The translations under genes and the position numbers were made by a program. Positions 25,207 to 35,129 of a DNA stretch of 64,000 nucleotides are shown one piece after another. The notes below the pieces were generated by a model, which worked only from the letters and a program-made list of their open reading frames with translations, did not search any database and was not told where the DNA came from. The first letter of the stretch is position 1, and every line of letters begins with the position of its first letter. The stretch is from assembly GCF_027359675.1 (NCBI RefSeq), contig NZ_CP114790.1, positions 1 through 64,000 of the forward strand, in the 5' to 3' direction. This DNA is from Roseibium sp. Sym1 (lineage in GTDB: Bacteria; Pseudomonadota; Alphaproteobacteria; Rhizobiales; Stappiaceae).

Positions 25207-27654
25207 ATGGTTGCCCTCAAAAAATTCCGGCACGTTGCGCCGTCCTTTTCCGACCTGCTCCCTTACGCGGCGCTGGTCGACAACGGCATTGTGCTCCTGA
25301 AGGACGGGGGCCTGATGGCCGGCTGGTATTTTGCCGGGCCGGACAGCGAGAGTTCGACCGCGTCTGAGCGGAACGAAGTTTCCAGACAGATCAACTCGGT
25401 TCTCGCCCGCCTCGGCAACGGCTGGATGATCCAGATGGAAGCGGTTCGCATTCCCTCAACCGGATATCCGGACAGGGAAAGCTCGCATTTTCCGGACCCC
25501 GTCACGGCTTTGATCGATGACGAGCGCCGCCAGCGGTTCGAAGCCGGGGAGGGGCATTTTGAGAGCCAGCACGCCATCATCCTGACCTACCGGCCGCCGG
25601 AGAAAAACAAGTCCAAACTGGTGAAATACATCTATTCGGACGACGCCAGCCGCAACACGTCTATTGCCTCCCGGACGCTTGAGCACTTCAAGACGACGAT
25701 CCGGGAATTTGAGCAGTATATGGCGAATGTCGTCTCGATCCGGCGCATGGAAACCCATGAAGTGCCGGAAATAGAAGCGGGGAGGGCAGGGGAGAGGCGT
25801 GGCCGTTACGATGATCTCCTGCAGTTCGCACGCTTCGCGCTGATCGGAGAAAACCATCCGATCCGCTTGCCTGACATTGCGATGTATCTCGACTATCTGG
25901 TGACGGCGGAATTCCATCACGGTCTCAACCCCATCATCGACGGCACCTATGTCGGTGTCGTGGCGATCGACGGGTTCCCGGCCGAAAGCTGGCCGGGGAT
26001 CCTCAACGCGCTCGATCTGATGCCGATCACCTATCGCTGGTCGAGCCGGTTCATATTTCTCGATCCGATCGAGGCGCGCTCGGTGTTGGAAAAGACACGC
26101 AAGAAGTGGCTGCAGAAGGTGCGGCCGCTGATGGACCAGCTCTTCAAGACCAATTCCGGATCGCTCGATCAAGACGCCATGGTGATGGTCGGGGAAACCG
26201 AGGACGCGATTGCCGAGGCGAACTCGCAACTCGTCGCCTTCGGCCACTACACGCCTGTCATTGTGCTCTTCGACACGAACCAGGCGCGGCTTCAGGAGAA
26301 GTGCGAGGCGGTGCGCCGGCTCGTGCAGAACGAAGGCTTTGGCGGCCGCATAGAAACCCTGAACACCACCGAGGCATTCCTGGGAAGTCTGCCGGGCGTT
26401 TCCTATGCCAACGTTCGCGAGCCGCTGGTGAGCACACGCAATCTCGCGGATCTGGCTCCGCTCAATTCCGTCTGGGCCGGATCGCCGGAAGCGCCATGCC
26501 CCTTTTACCCAGTTGGATCGCCGCCGCTCATGCAGGTGGCCTCTGGCTCATCACCCTTCCGTTTCAATCTTCATGTCGGGGATTTGGGGCATACGCTGAT
26601 CTTCGGACCGACCGGTTCGGGTAAATCGACGCTTCTCGCGCTGATCGTGGCTCAATTCTTTCGCTATCTGAATGCGCAGGTGTTCGTCTTCGACAAAGGC
26701 AAGTCGATGTATCCACTGACGCTTGCCGTTGGCGCGGATCAATATGACGTCGGCAAGTCGGACACACTGGCCTTTGCACCGCTCTCCTCTCTCGAGGATC
26801 CCACCGACAAGGCGTTTGCTGCCGAGTGGCTGGAAACCCTCATCGAAATGCAGGGTGTGAAGGTTCTGCCAGAGCACCGCAACGCGATCACGACGCAGAT
26901 CGACCTGATGTCGAAGTCTCAGCGCCGGTCGCTCACCGATTTCGTGTCGGGTGTCCAGAACCGGGAGATCAAGGACGCGCTGCAATATTACACGGTGGAC
27001 GGTCCCATGGGTTCGCTCCTCGATGCCGAACAAGACGGCCTGTCGCTTTCCAGGTTCCAGACCTTCGAGATTGAAGAGCTGATGAACATGGGCGACCGGA
27101 ACCTGATCCCGGTCCTGCTGTATATGTTCCGCCGGATCGAAAAACGCCTGACCGGTGAACCGAGCCTGCTTATTCTTGATGAGGCCTGGTTGATGCTCGG
27201 TCACCCAGTCTTTCGCGACAAGATCCGGGAATGGCTGAAAGTTCTCCGCAAGGCGAATTGCGCGGTGGTCCTGGCAACACAATCGATCTCGGATGCCGAC
27301 AGATCCGGCATCATCGACGTTCTGAAGGAAAGCTGCCCGACAAAGGTTTGCCTGCCAAATGGTGAGGCCCGAGTTTCCGGAACGCGCGCGTTTTACGAAA
27401 AGCTCGGCTTCAACGACCAGCAGATCGAAATCATCGCCTCGGCGATCCCGAAGCGCGAGTACTACGTCACGTCTCCGGATGGGCGCCGGCTCTTCGACAT
27501 GGCGCTCGGCCCGATCACGCTGTCCTTCGTTGGCGCGTCCGCGAAGGACGATCTCAAGCGCATCGAAGACCTTCACCTCCACCACGGCGACAAATGGCCC
27601 GCCGAATGGCTCAAGCAAAGAGGAATTGCCAATGCCGAACAGCTTCTTGGCTAG
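25207..27654 (+). CDS. trbE: conjugal transfer ATPase TrbE (VirB4 type)
   Basis: 815 residues, the family's usual size. The C-terminal ATPase has Walker A GPTGSGKST at 467-475, a VFDKGKSMYPLTLAVGADQYD segment typical of VirB4, and Walker B SLLILDEAWLML, followed by LRKANCAVVLATQSISDADRSG. The N-terminal half is the VirB4 CagE domain. It is the inner-membrane energiser of the mating channel. The start ATG follows trbD by 2 bases and the end overlaps trbJ by 23 bases. No frameshift is seen. Confidence 0.96.
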   Translation: MVALKKFRHVAPSFSDLLPYAALVDNGIVLLKDGGLMAGWYFAGPDSESSTASERNEVSRQINSVLARLGNGWMIQMEAVRIPSTGYPDRESSHFPDPVTALIDDERRQRFEAGEGHFESQHAIILTYRPPEKNKSKLVKYIYSDDASRNTSIASRTLEHFKTTIREFEQYMANVVSIRRMETHEVPEIEAGRAGERRGRYDDLLQFARFALIGENHPIRLPDIAMYLDYLVTAEFHHGLNPIIDGTYVGVVAIDGFPAESWPGILNALDLMPITYRWSSRFIFLDPIEARSVLEKTRKKWLQKVRPLMDQLFKTNSGSLDQDAMVMVGETEDAIAEANSQLVAFGHYTPVIVLFDTNQARLQEKCEAVRRLVQNEGFGGRIETLNTTEAFLGSLPGVSYANVREPLVSTRNLADLAPLNSVWAGSPEAPCPFYPVGSPPLMQVASGSSPFRFNLHVGDLGHTLIFGPTGSGKSTLLALIVAQFFRYLNAQVFVFDKGKSMYPLTLAVGADQYDVGKSDTLAFAPLSSLEDPTDKAFAAEWLETLIEMQGVKVLPEHRNAITTQIDLMSKSQRRSLTDFVSGVQNREIKDALQYYTVDGPMGSLLDAEQDGLSLSRFQTFEIEELMNMGDRNLIPVLLYMFRRIEKRLTGEPSLLILDEAWLMLGHPVFRDKIREWLKVLRKANCAVVLATQSISDADRSGIIDVLKESCPTKVCLPNGEARVSGTRAFYEKLGFNDQQIEIIASAIPKREYYVTSPDGRRLFDMALGPITLSFVGASAKDDLKRIEDLHLHHGDKWPAEWLKQRGIANAEQLLG

Positions 27655-28423
27655 ATCGCTCGCCAGCGTTCTTTGTGTAATCGGAATTGCAGGACCGGTC
27701 CAGGCCGGTGGCGCGGTCACCGGTGCGACCGAGTTCACCCAGATCCTCAACAACAGTGAGCTCATCGCCCTCGGCGGTCAGAACGCCGAGCAGATTGCCA
27801 ATCAGGTGCAGCAGATCGGCAACCAGATCCAGATGATCGAAAACCAGATCAGCATCTACGAGAACATGCTGCAGAACACGCTCTCCCTGCCGATGCAGGT
27901 TTGGGGTGAGGTTGAACAGAACCTCGGCCAACTGCAGAGCTTGGTTCAGAAGGGTCAGGCCATGGCGTTCTCAATGGGCAACCTCGACGACACGCTGAAA
28001 CAGCGGTTCCAGAGCTACGCCGATTTCGCCAAGAACGGCCTGCCGGAAGCGCAGTCGTTCTCGACCATGTACCAAGGCTGGTCCGACACCAACCGGGACA
28101 CGATCTCCTCGACCTTGAAAGCGGCCGGATACACCTCGGACCAGTTCGCGACGGAAGAGGACACCATGCGCCAGCTCCGGCAGCATTCTCAGTCCGCGGA
28201 GGGCCAAAAGCAGGCCTTGCAGGTGGGTCATGAGATTGCAGCCCAGCAAGTCGAGCAGATGCAGAAGCTTCGAGGTCTTGTCTCTCAGCAGATGACCATG
28301 ATGGGGACCTGGTACCAGTCCGAGCAGACGAAGAGCGACCTTGCTCAGTCAAAAAGGGAAAAGTTCTTCGGTGCGACAAAATCCTCGACCACCGGCGGCG
28401 ACGAACTCAGCGTGGACTTCTGA
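27632..28423 (+). CDS. trbJ: conjugal transfer protein TrbJ (VirB5 type)
   Basis: 263 residues from the ATG at 27632 (AGAGGA upstream), which starts inside the trbE end. A signal peptide, MPNSFLARSLASVLCVIGIAGPVQA, is followed by a mostly helical mature protein rich in Gln and Asn (AEQIANQVQQIGNQIQMIENQISIYENML), as in VirB5/TrbJ pilus-tip or assembly proteins. The C-terminus reads TTGGDELSVDF, nearly identical to the end of the next gene, trbK. That shared tail is unusual and may mark an interaction between the tip protein and the exclusion protein. Confidence 0.92.
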   Translation: MPNSFLARSLASVLCVIGIAGPVQAGGAVTGATEFTQILNNSELIALGGQNAEQIANQVQQIGNQIQMIENQISIYENMLQNTLSLPMQVWGEVEQNLGQLQSLVQKGQAMAFSMGNLDDTLKQRFQSYADFAKNGLPEAQSFSTMYQGWSDTNRDTISSTLKAAGYTSDQFATEEDTMRQLRQHSQSAEGQKQALQVGHEIAAQQVEQMQKLRGLVSQQMTMMGTWYQSEQTKSDLAQSKREKFFGATKSSTTGGDELSVDF

Positions 28424-28426
28424 AAG

Positions 28427-28621
28427 ATGGCAAAGACTTATTTGTACTTACTGCTCGCCCTCCTTTTGTTTGGAGCTGCGTCCGTCACTTACATCTTCGT
28501 TTTCTCCGCACCAGCCGAGAAACAAACCAACGTCGATACACAAGAACAATTCATTCAAACGGACCCGAAGGATTACCCGACAACGGGCGGCGATGAAATC
28601 AGCGTGGATTTCGGCAAATGA
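28427..28621 (+). CDS. trbK: entry-exclusion protein TrbK
   Basis: 64 residues. A single N-terminal membrane segment (TYLYLLLALLLFGAASVTYIFVFS) is followed by a short hydrophilic tail ending YPTTGGDEISVDFGK. There is no lipobox cysteine, unlike RP4 TrbK, which is a lipoprotein, so this one is probably membrane anchored. The position between trbJ and trbL is the TrbK slot in Ti-type operons; TrbK prevents DNA entry from a donor carrying the same plasmid. The ATG lies 3 bases after the trbJ stop and its stop overlaps the trbL ATG by 4. The tail repeats the TrbJ C-terminus. Confidence 0.85.
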   Translation: MAKTYLYLLLALLLFGAASVTYIFVFSAPAEKQTNVDTQEQFIQTDPKDYPTTGGDEISVDFGK

Positions 28622-29775
28622 AACCAAAACCTCGAGCGATCTCAGCTTTGTCGCCAGTTGTGTTGCTATTGTTGGCGGGACCGGTTCTCGCCGCGGATGG
28701 TGCTGTGTTGGACAACCTGAAAGATCAGGTCATTTCCGCGGCGAAAGGCTGGGAAGGAACGATCACGAACGCAGCTCAGTCGCTGTTCTGGATCCTCGCT
28801 GGCATCGAATTTGGAATTGCCGCTGTCTGGTTGGCGATTCAGGCCGCTGCGCTTGAAGCCTGGGTTAGCGAGTTGGTTCGGCGCATTATGTTTGTCGGCC
28901 TCTTCGCGTTCATTTTGACGAATGGGCCACAATTCGCTCAAGCCGTCGTAGACAGCCTTTTCCAGATTGGAGCGGGCGGGGGCTCGGCTTCTCCGGCAAA
29001 TATCTTTAACGCCGGCGTCGAAGTTGCCGCCAACCTTTCGCAGAATGCGCAGTTCGGTCTGTTCGAAGACAATGGGTTGGCTATTGCGTCCGTGCTGGCA
29101 ATGGTTGTGGTGATTATCTGCTTCTCGCTTGTGGCCGCGATCTTCATTGCAGTTTGGATCGAAATGTATGTCGGCCTCCTGGCAGGCGTCATCATGCTCG
29201 GCCTTGGTGGCACGTCCTTTACGAAAGAATTTCCAATCAAATACCTGGTTTATGCGTTCTCAGTCGGCATGAAACTGATGGCGCTGGTAATGATCGCGCG
29301 TATCGGCTCTCAAGTTCTGATCGGCCTTTCCAACAGTTCAACAGCGGATGATCAATTCCTTGCAACGTTGACAATTGCGGGGATTTCAGTGGTTGTCTTT
29401 ATGATCGCGATGTACGTCCCACAGATCCTGCAAGGTGTTGTCCAGGGCGTTTCGGTCGGCAACGGCATGGAAGTCATTCGTCATGGCACCCAGACCAGCA
29501 CTTTCGCTGCCGGAACCGCTATCGGCAGCGCTCAAATGGCCGCTGGTGCAAAGGCAGCCTACGAAACCGCCAGGAACGATGGATCTTCGAGAGGGCAAGC
29601 TGCGGCGCAGGCCGCTATGGCTCCCTTTGCAGCCCTTTCATCAGCTGCCGCAGACAAGCTCTCTGGCGCGCCTCATGCAGGAAACGCCTCGGCGCTAGGT
29701 CTCGCCAATCACAAACTGCGGCAATCCCTGCCGAACAAGCCAACTGGCGGCGGGTCTTCGCCCAAATCCTCCTGA
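28618..29775 (+). CDS. trbL: conjugal transfer membrane protein TrbL (VirB6 type)
   Basis: 385 residues. It has a signal-like N-terminus (AISALSPVVLLLLAGPVLAADG) followed by five or six membrane segments (for example WILAGIEFGIAAVWLAIQ, IMFVGLFAFILTN, MVVVIICFSLVAAIFIAVW). A hydrophilic Ala/Gly/Ser-rich tail extends from about 290 to the end. TrbL is the polytopic inner-membrane channel component equivalent to VirB6. It overlaps trbK by 4 bases and precedes trbF by 15. Confidence 0.93.
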   Translation: MKPKPRAISALSPVVLLLLAGPVLAADGAVLDNLKDQVISAAKGWEGTITNAAQSLFWILAGIEFGIAAVWLAIQAAALEAWVSELVRRIMFVGLFAFILTNGPQFAQAVVDSLFQIGAGGGSASPANIFNAGVEVAANLSQNAQFGLFEDNGLAIASVLAMVVVIICFSLVAAIFIAVWIEMYVGLLAGVIMLGLGGTSFTKEFPIKYLVYAFSVGMKLMALVMIARIGSQVLIGLSNSSTADDQFLATLTIAGISVVVFMIAMYVPQILQGVVQGVSVGNGMEVIRHGTQTSTFAAGTAIGSAQMAAGAKAAYETARNDGSSRGQAAAQAAMAPFAALSSAAADKLSGAPHAGNASALGLANHKLRQSLPNKPTGGGSSPKSS

Positions 29776-29790
29776 GCAATAGGCAAATAG

Positions 29791-30453
29791 ATGGCAAAAC
29801 ATACTTCAATTGATAATCCCTATCTTGCCGCGCGGATGGAATGGAACGAGCGATACGGATCGTACATCCGTACCGCCCGCGTATGGCAGGGTGTCGGTCT
29901 TATTTCCTTGGCGATGGCGACAATCGGCTTCGGCTTTGCGCTCTACCAGAGCACTCAGGTCAAACTGGTCCCGTATATCGTCGAGGTGGACAAACTCGGC
30001 ACGCCTGCGATCGGCGGCTTCCCGGCTCAGATCGAATATGCCGATGAGCGTGTCGTCCGCTCCATGCTCGGAGCCTGGATTGCGACTTTCCGCTCTGTCA
30101 CGCCAGATACGGTCGTTGCGAAGGGCTACATCGACCGGGTCTATGCGATGCTGCGGCAGACAGATGTGGCCACCCAGAAGGTCAACAATTTCTACCGGAC
30201 GAACTCTCCTTTCGACCGGGCGCAATCCCGCACTGTCTCCGTCGAGGTGACGAGCATCGTGCCGCTCTCCAATCAATCCTATCAGATCGACTGGACAGAA
30301 ATCGAACGGGACCGGAAGGGCAAGGAGCTTCAAACGAAGCGCTGGCGCGGGGTAGCAAATGTCACGCTCTCGCCTCCGCAGGACGAAGCGATCATCCGGC
30401 TCAACCCGATCGGTCTTTATCTCAAGGACTTCGACTGGACCGCCCAGCTGTAA
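29791..30453 (+). CDS. trbF: conjugal transfer protein TrbF (VirB8 type)
   Basis: 220 residues. A cytoplasmic N-terminus with [18 protein letters not shown] is followed by one membrane anchor ([19 protein letters not shown]) and a periplasmic VirB8-like domain with [13 protein letters not shown] and the closing [17 protein letters not shown]. TrbF nucleates the inner-membrane part of the channel. It sits between trbL and trbG as in the canonical operon. Confidence 0.95.
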   Translation: MAKHTSIDNPYLAARMEWNERYGSYIRTARVWQGVGLISLAMATIGFGFALYQSTQVKLVPYIVEVDKLGTPAIGGFPAQIEYADERVVRSMLGAWIATFRSVTPDTVVAKGYIDRVYAMLRQTDVATQKVNNFYRTNSPFDRAQSRTVSVEVTSIVPLSNQSYQIDWTEIERDRKGKELQTKRWRGVANVTLSPPQDEAIIRLNPIGLYLKDFDWTAQL

Positions 30454-30482
30454 GCAATTCGCACACTCAAAGAGTAAGAAAT

Positions 30483-31316
30483 ATGTTTCAGAAAAACTGG
30501 CTGCGCGCCGGCATGAGTATGCTCGCGGCTGCGACAGCCATCACCGCCTTACCTGTTCAAGCCTTGGCTGCAGACTACACAGCTAAGGAACTGCGGGCCC
30601 TTGGTCTGTCGAGCGACTGGCGCAATGGTCGCGGCGTCATCACCAAAGGTCCGGACGGCAAGGTGATCTATCTCTATGGTCAGGTTCAGCCGACCGTTGT
30701 CTGTGCTCCCCTGCAGGTCTGCGACATCGAATTGCAGCCCGGGGAAGCTGTTCGCAACGTCATGGTCGGGGATACGGTTCGCTGGAAGGTGGATCCTGCA
30801 ACATCTGGAGGCCCGACCGGAAACTCGGTTCACCTGATCATCAAGCCGACAGAACCCGGACTTGTCACATCGATGGTGGTGACGACGTCGAGGCGCACCT
30901 ATCAGATCAAACTTCAAAGCGACAGTCACCGTTACATGGCCCGGGTAGGCTTCGATTACCCGGAAGATATCCAGGCCAAGTTCGAGGCGGCTAATCGACA
31001 GCTCGAAGCCAACACCATTCCGGGTGCAGGCGTCCCGGCCGAAAACCTGGACTTCAAATTCCATGTTCATGGTCAAGCCCGCTGGCGGCCGACGCGCGTC
31101 TATTCGGACGGTCTCAAGACCTACATCCAATTTCCGAGTGGAATGGCGTCCGGTGATGCCCCGGTTCTTTATGTCACCGCCGGCGGACAGAACCAGATCG
31201 TCAATTATCGCCTGAAGGGCAGCCTCATGATCGTGGACTACATGATCGACCAGGCGGTGCTCGTTTCTGGTGTTGGCTACAGCCAGCAAAAAATTCGTAT
31301 CAACAGAGGAGGGTGA
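30483..31316 (+). CDS. trbG: conjugal transfer protein TrbG (VirB9 type)
   Basis: 277 residues with a signal peptide ending near QALA-ADY. The body has VirB9 features: [27 protein letters not shown] and the C-terminal [12 protein letters not shown] and the [12 protein letters not shown] strand set. TrbG forms the outer-membrane core ring with TrbH and TrbI. It follows trbF by 29 bases, and its end lies 2 bases before the trbH ATG. Confidence 0.94.
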   Translation: MFQKNWLRAGMSMLAAATAITALPVQALAADYTAKELRALGLSSDWRNGRGVITKGPDGKVIYLYGQVQPTVVCAPLQVCDIELQPGEAVRNVMVGDTVRWKVDPATSGGPTGNSVHLIIKPTEPGLVTSMVVTTSRRTYQIKLQSDSHRYMARVGFDYPEDIQAKFEAANRQLEANTIPGAGVPAENLDFKFHVHGQARWRPTRVYSDGLKTYIQFPSGMASGDAPVLYVTAGGQNQIVNYRLKGSLMIVDYMIDQAVLVSGVGYSQQKIRINRGG

Positions 31317-31318
31317 CC

Positions 31319-31786
31319 ATGTCGCACACGCGCCGCTCAATTCTAAAGGCCATTGGCATTTCTGTTCTGGCAACGCCGATGGCTGGCTGTATGACGTCGG
31401 AAAGTGGTTGGTTCAACCCAACAACAAGCATTGATGCCGCCAATCTGTCTCCTTCCGCTGCGAGCATCGTCGCCGGCGATATGGTTGCGAAACTCTCCGA
31501 GCATGTCGGGGCAGGAACGGGAACCATTGCCCTCAAGGCTGACAATTCAGAGTTCGCCCTGGCCTTGGAAAATTCCTTGCGCGGATGGGGGTACGCGGTC
31601 GCCGAAGCGGATCAACAGCCATCAGGCGATAACATCATTCCCCTGGCCTACACGATCGATTCCGATGCAGGGCAGATCTTCGCTCGTCTCACCACGCCAA
31701 CTGTCGAATTGGCACGGACCTATCAGGCAACGCCAAGCGGAGCATCACCGACGAGCCCGGTTTCCGTTTTGACCAGAACTGTCTAG
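31319..31786 (+). CDS. trbH: conjugal transfer lipoprotein TrbH (VirB7-like role)
   Basis: 155 residues from the ATG at 31319, which has AGGAGGG about 7 bases upstream; a GTG two codons earlier is possible but overlaps trbG. A signal peptide ends in a lipobox (TPMAGCMTS), so it is an outer-membrane lipoprotein. The remainder is a small alpha/beta domain with TIALKADNSEFALALENSLRGWGYAV. TrbH supports the core complex. It stands between trbG and trbI, as in Ti plasmids. Confidence 0.9.
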   Translation: MSHTRRSILKAIGISVLATPMAGCMTSESGWFNPTTSIDAANLSPSAASIVAGDMVAKLSEHVGAGTGTIALKADNSEFALALENSLRGWGYAVAEADQQPSGDNIIPLAYTIDSDAGQIFARLTTPTVELARTYQATPSGASPTSPVSVLTRTV

Positions 31787-31798
31787 AGGCGTGCACTC

Positions 31799-33139
31799 AT
31801 GAACAATTCGGATTCGAACGTGCATCTGGCGGGTGGCGATATCCGGCCCGATGACGCCCCCAAGATCCGGCGCCTGAACAAACTTCCCATTTTCTTGTTC
31901 GTCGGGCTTGTCGTCGTGTTCGGCGTCGTGATCATCATCGGCCTTGCCAACCGTGGCATCAACTCAGGCGACAATGTCGCCGGAGACGAAGGCGGCGCGC
32001 CGGCGAGTGGCTTTGCGGATCAGCTCAAAGCCGGCATCAGCAACGGCGTCATTGATCCTCCCAGTCAGCTTATTGCAGCGGTTCAACCAGACCCGGTCAG
32101 AGCCGCGGTCCCCGAGACAGTTCAAGTTCAGAGGCCATTCGGGAACCCGTTTCAACCGGAACCAGGCAACCCCGACGAGACCATTCCCCCTCAGCAATCC
32201 GAACCGGATTGGCGTGCTCAACTGGACCAGCGGTTTGAGGAACAACAACTGCAGGAGATGCATCGGCAACGGATGAAGCGGCTTCAATCAATCGATGCCG
32301 CCCATGACAGCCCCACCACCGTGAATCTGAGCGACCTGCAAGGCCAGGGGGAGGGGGTTCAAACCACCCAGGGCAATCAAACGGGTAACGGCACCTTTAC
32401 GCGAGGTCCAACGTCTCCTGATCTCCTGTCAGCTGCCCTGCAGGCGGCTCAAGGCGGGACTGCCAATGCCGATCCCAACGGGCAATACGGCAAACAAGCC
32501 TTTTTCAACCAGGACATTTCCGAAGCTGGATATCTAGCGAACCGCGTGGTTCCTCAGCAGTCGCCCTATGAATTGAAGCGTGGATCCGTGATTCCGGCAA
32601 CGCTGATCACCGGTATCAATTCAGATCTTCCCGGCCGGATCACTGGCCAGGTCAGACAGAACGTCTATGACAGCGCAACAGGCCATATGCTTCTGATCCC
32701 TCAAGGAACCAAGCTGTTCGGCCGGTACGACTCCGATGTGTCGTTTGGTCAAAACCGGGTTCTGGTCGTCTGGACGGATATTGTTTTCCCGAACGGCGCC
32801 ACCTTGCAGATCGGCTCCATGGGGGGCGTCGATGGCGAAGGCTATGGTGGCTTCAAAGACAAGGTGAATAATCACTATTTTCGGACATTCGGATCTGCGG
32901 CACTTCTAGCAGTAATAGGGACCGGGATCGATATGGCAGTTCCGGAAAGCTCTACGCTTGCCACTCAGGATACGGCGTCCGATGCCGCCCGCCGGAACTT
33001 CGCGGAAGTGTTCGGCCGGGTAGTCGAACGGACCATAAACAAGAACCTGGATGTCCAGCCGACACTACAAATCCGGCCGGGGCATAATTTCAACATCTTG
33101 GTCGATCAGGACATCATCTTTCCGGGAAAATATGGCTGA
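31799..33139 (+). CDS. trbI: conjugal transfer protein TrbI (VirB10 type)
   Basis: 446 residues. A cytoplasmic N-terminus, one anchor (KLPIFLFVGLVVVFGVVIIIGLA), and a Pro/Gln-rich periplasmic linker (about 70-200) lead to the VirB10 domain, with YELKRGSVIPATLITGINSDLPG, the QNVYDSATGHMLLIPQGTKLFG segment and the terminal LVDQDIIFPGKY. It spans both membranes and closes the trb operon. No conjugation gene follows; decayed transposases begin within about 100 bases. Confidence 0.96.
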   Translation: MNNSDSNVHLAGGDIRPDDAPKIRRLNKLPIFLFVGLVVVFGVVIIIGLANRGINSGDNVAGDEGGAPASGFADQLKAGISNGVIDPPSQLIAAVQPDPVRAAVPETVQVQRPFGNPFQPEPGNPDETIPPQQSEPDWRAQLDQRFEEQQLQEMHRQRMKRLQSIDAAHDSPTTVNLSDLQGQGEGVQTTQGNQTGNGTFTRGPTSPDLLSAALQAAQGGTANADPNGQYGKQAFFNQDISEAGYLANRVVPQQSPYELKRGSVIPATLITGINSDLPGRITGQVRQNVYDSATGHMLLIPQGTKLFGRYDSDVSFGQNRVLVVWTDIVFPNGATLQIGSMGGVDGEGYGGFKDKVNNHYFRTFGSAALLAVIGTGIDMAVPESSTLATQDTASDAARRNFAEVFGRVVERTINKNLDVQPTLQIRPGHNFNILVDQDIIFPGKYG

Positions 33140-33239
33140 AAATTCTGGAATGTGAGAAGGCGACCGTTCGATGGCCAAAAGTTTCCGGGACTGGTTGGGC
33201 TCGGCCATAAGTGAGGTACGTCCCAACCCTTGGACAGTT

Positions 33240-33606
33240 TCCGGGATAGATTAAGCTACTCTCTGTCCCTGCTGGTCGGTTTCGGTTTGAGTGAAGTAGA
33301 CCACGGCGGGCGGCTGTGCGCCATGGGCGGCGTGAGGCCGCTGGTGATAGTAAAAGGAGATCCATTTTGCCACGCCGGCTTTGGCCTGCGATCCTGTCTC
33401 CCAAGCGTGCAGATTGACACATTCATACTTCAAGGACCGTCACAAGCGCTTGATGAAGATGTTGTCGAGGCAACGGCCCTTACCGTCCATCGAGATCTGG
33501 GTGCCGAACCGGTGGATTGCTTCGTTCAACGCTTCAACGCAAAAGTCCGCCTCCAGCGTGTTGGAGATGCGCCAGGACAGAACCTTGCGGGTATCCGCCT
33601 TTCTCG
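33240..33606 (-). pseudogene. IS3-family OrfB transposase remnant
   Basis: The minus strand reads the C-terminal end of an IS3-type integrase: RKVLSWRISNTLEADFCVEALNEAI, then ISMDGKGRCLDNIFIKRL, a TGA at 33440-33442 where Trp is expected, then RSLKYECVNLHAWETG and WISFYYHQRPHAAHG. About 40 residues between FGTQ and ISMDG's usual upstream sequence also appear deleted. It is decayed and its 5' part is missing, joined to the ISNCY remnant at about 33606. Confidence 0.8.
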
Positions 33607-34849
33607 CTCGACGACTTGACCTTCGGCGGTCGCAGGTTGGCTTCCTGTTGTTCCTTCATCCAGGATAGGACATCACCGAGACGCTTATTCTCGGTAATTG
33701 CCGCATGCGAAACCCGCTGGCCCGTGTCGAACACCTTGAACGGCAGGCAAACCCCGTTCCAGAGAACATCAAGACGGCCGTCGGCAAACTGACGTGTCTC
33801 GACATATTTGCCGGGCAGGGCTGTTGTCACCTCGTTCTCTTCCAGGATCAGCCGCTTGCGCTCGTAGGAAACAGCCAGCTGTGCTGTCACATACCGCTTC
33901 TCCTTCCAGCACAGGATGTCCTGAAGACGGTCCGGCTCCACCTTGAGCCCCCGATGAAGATTGTCAGGCCGGGCAGGAACCTTGGAAAACTGCGCGTTGT
34001 AGCGTTCGATGTATGTTGGCAGGATCGGTTGGCGTCTTCGATCGTTCCGATGTCAGCCAGTCTCAGGGCCTTCACGAGCCTGTCCTGAAGGGTACGGTTG
34101 GCGCGCTCGACACGGCCCTTGGCCTGGCTTGAGTTTGCACACAGAATCTCAATGTTGAGCTCCGACAAGGCCCGGCCGAACTGGGTCATGCCCTGGCCGC
34201 CTTTGGAATCTGCCTTGTTGACCCGGAAAACGGAATGCTTGTCGGAGTAGAATGCAACAGGTCGGCCGTGATGGGTCAGATAGGATTCCAGTGCCTCGAA
34301 ATAGCTGAAGGCGCTTTCCGAGCGGACAAACCGCAGTTCCATCAAGGTGCTGGTGGCATCGTCGATGAACACCAGCAACGTGCACGGGTCGCCACGCTCC
34401 TCGAACCAGCGGTGCTCGCTGCCGTCGATCTGCACCAGCTCGCCAAAGCATTCCCGGCGCAGCCGTGGCTGATGGAACCGCCGGCGCTGCTTGCGGGACA
34501 GCCACAGACCATGCTCGATCATCCACTGGCGCAGCGTCTCCCGGCCGACCTTGAAACCGTGATGTTCCAAAAGCATCTCGGCCGCCAGCGTCGGGCCAAA
34601 GTCTTCGTCGCGCTCGCGCACCAATGTCATCGCATACTCACGCTTGACGGGATGGATGGCGATGTTTGGGCGGCGGCCTCTGGCACGATGACGGATCCCG
34701 CCAGGACCTTCGGAGCGGAACCGGGCCAACAGACGATAAACGTGCCGCCTGGACATGTTCATTAGATTGGCCGCAGTCGTGACGTTGATATGGCCGTCAT
34801 CAACCTGCGCCAGGATCTCGACCCGATTCAAATCTCGCTCACTCATCAA
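33607..34849 (-). pseudogene. ISNCY-family transposase, frameshifted
   Basis: The first frame (34849 to about 34025) reads an ISNCY-type transposase with a helix-turn-helix start (TTAANLMNMSRRHVYRLLARF) and DDE-region text (ELVQIDGSEHRWFEERG, VFIDDATSTLMELRF, SKGGQGMTQFGRAL, QAKGRVERANRTLQDRLV). A frameshift near 34021-34030 moves the reading to a second frame that continues LPTYIERYNAQFSKVPARPDN and on to about 33612. The element therefore cannot make full transposase. Its 3' end abuts the IS3 remnant. Confidence 0.85.
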
Positions 34850-35129
34850 AACCCATCCATGCCCAAACTCCCAACGCTCAACAAAGCGGGAAGTGTGACA
34901 TCCTGAATAGACCGACCGTGAAATTCTAACTTGGCGCTTACAAATGATGTCAAAGCTAAATAGGCGTGCGACATGCGTAGCCCGATAGAAATGCGAATGC
35001 TCTTTTTTGAGAGCTTTGCAGCCGCAACAACCTCGACCAGATCAAATGCGCATCTTATTCGGGACCTCATGCCTGCTGATTTTATGTATGCGGGTCGCGT
35101 AAATTCTATTGAAAGAACGCTACACTGTC

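Noticed and set aside
26551..27765. 404-codon leftward frame opposite trbE
   Set aside because: Antisense to the TrbE ATPase domain. No motif, and its composition mirrors the codon bias of trbE.
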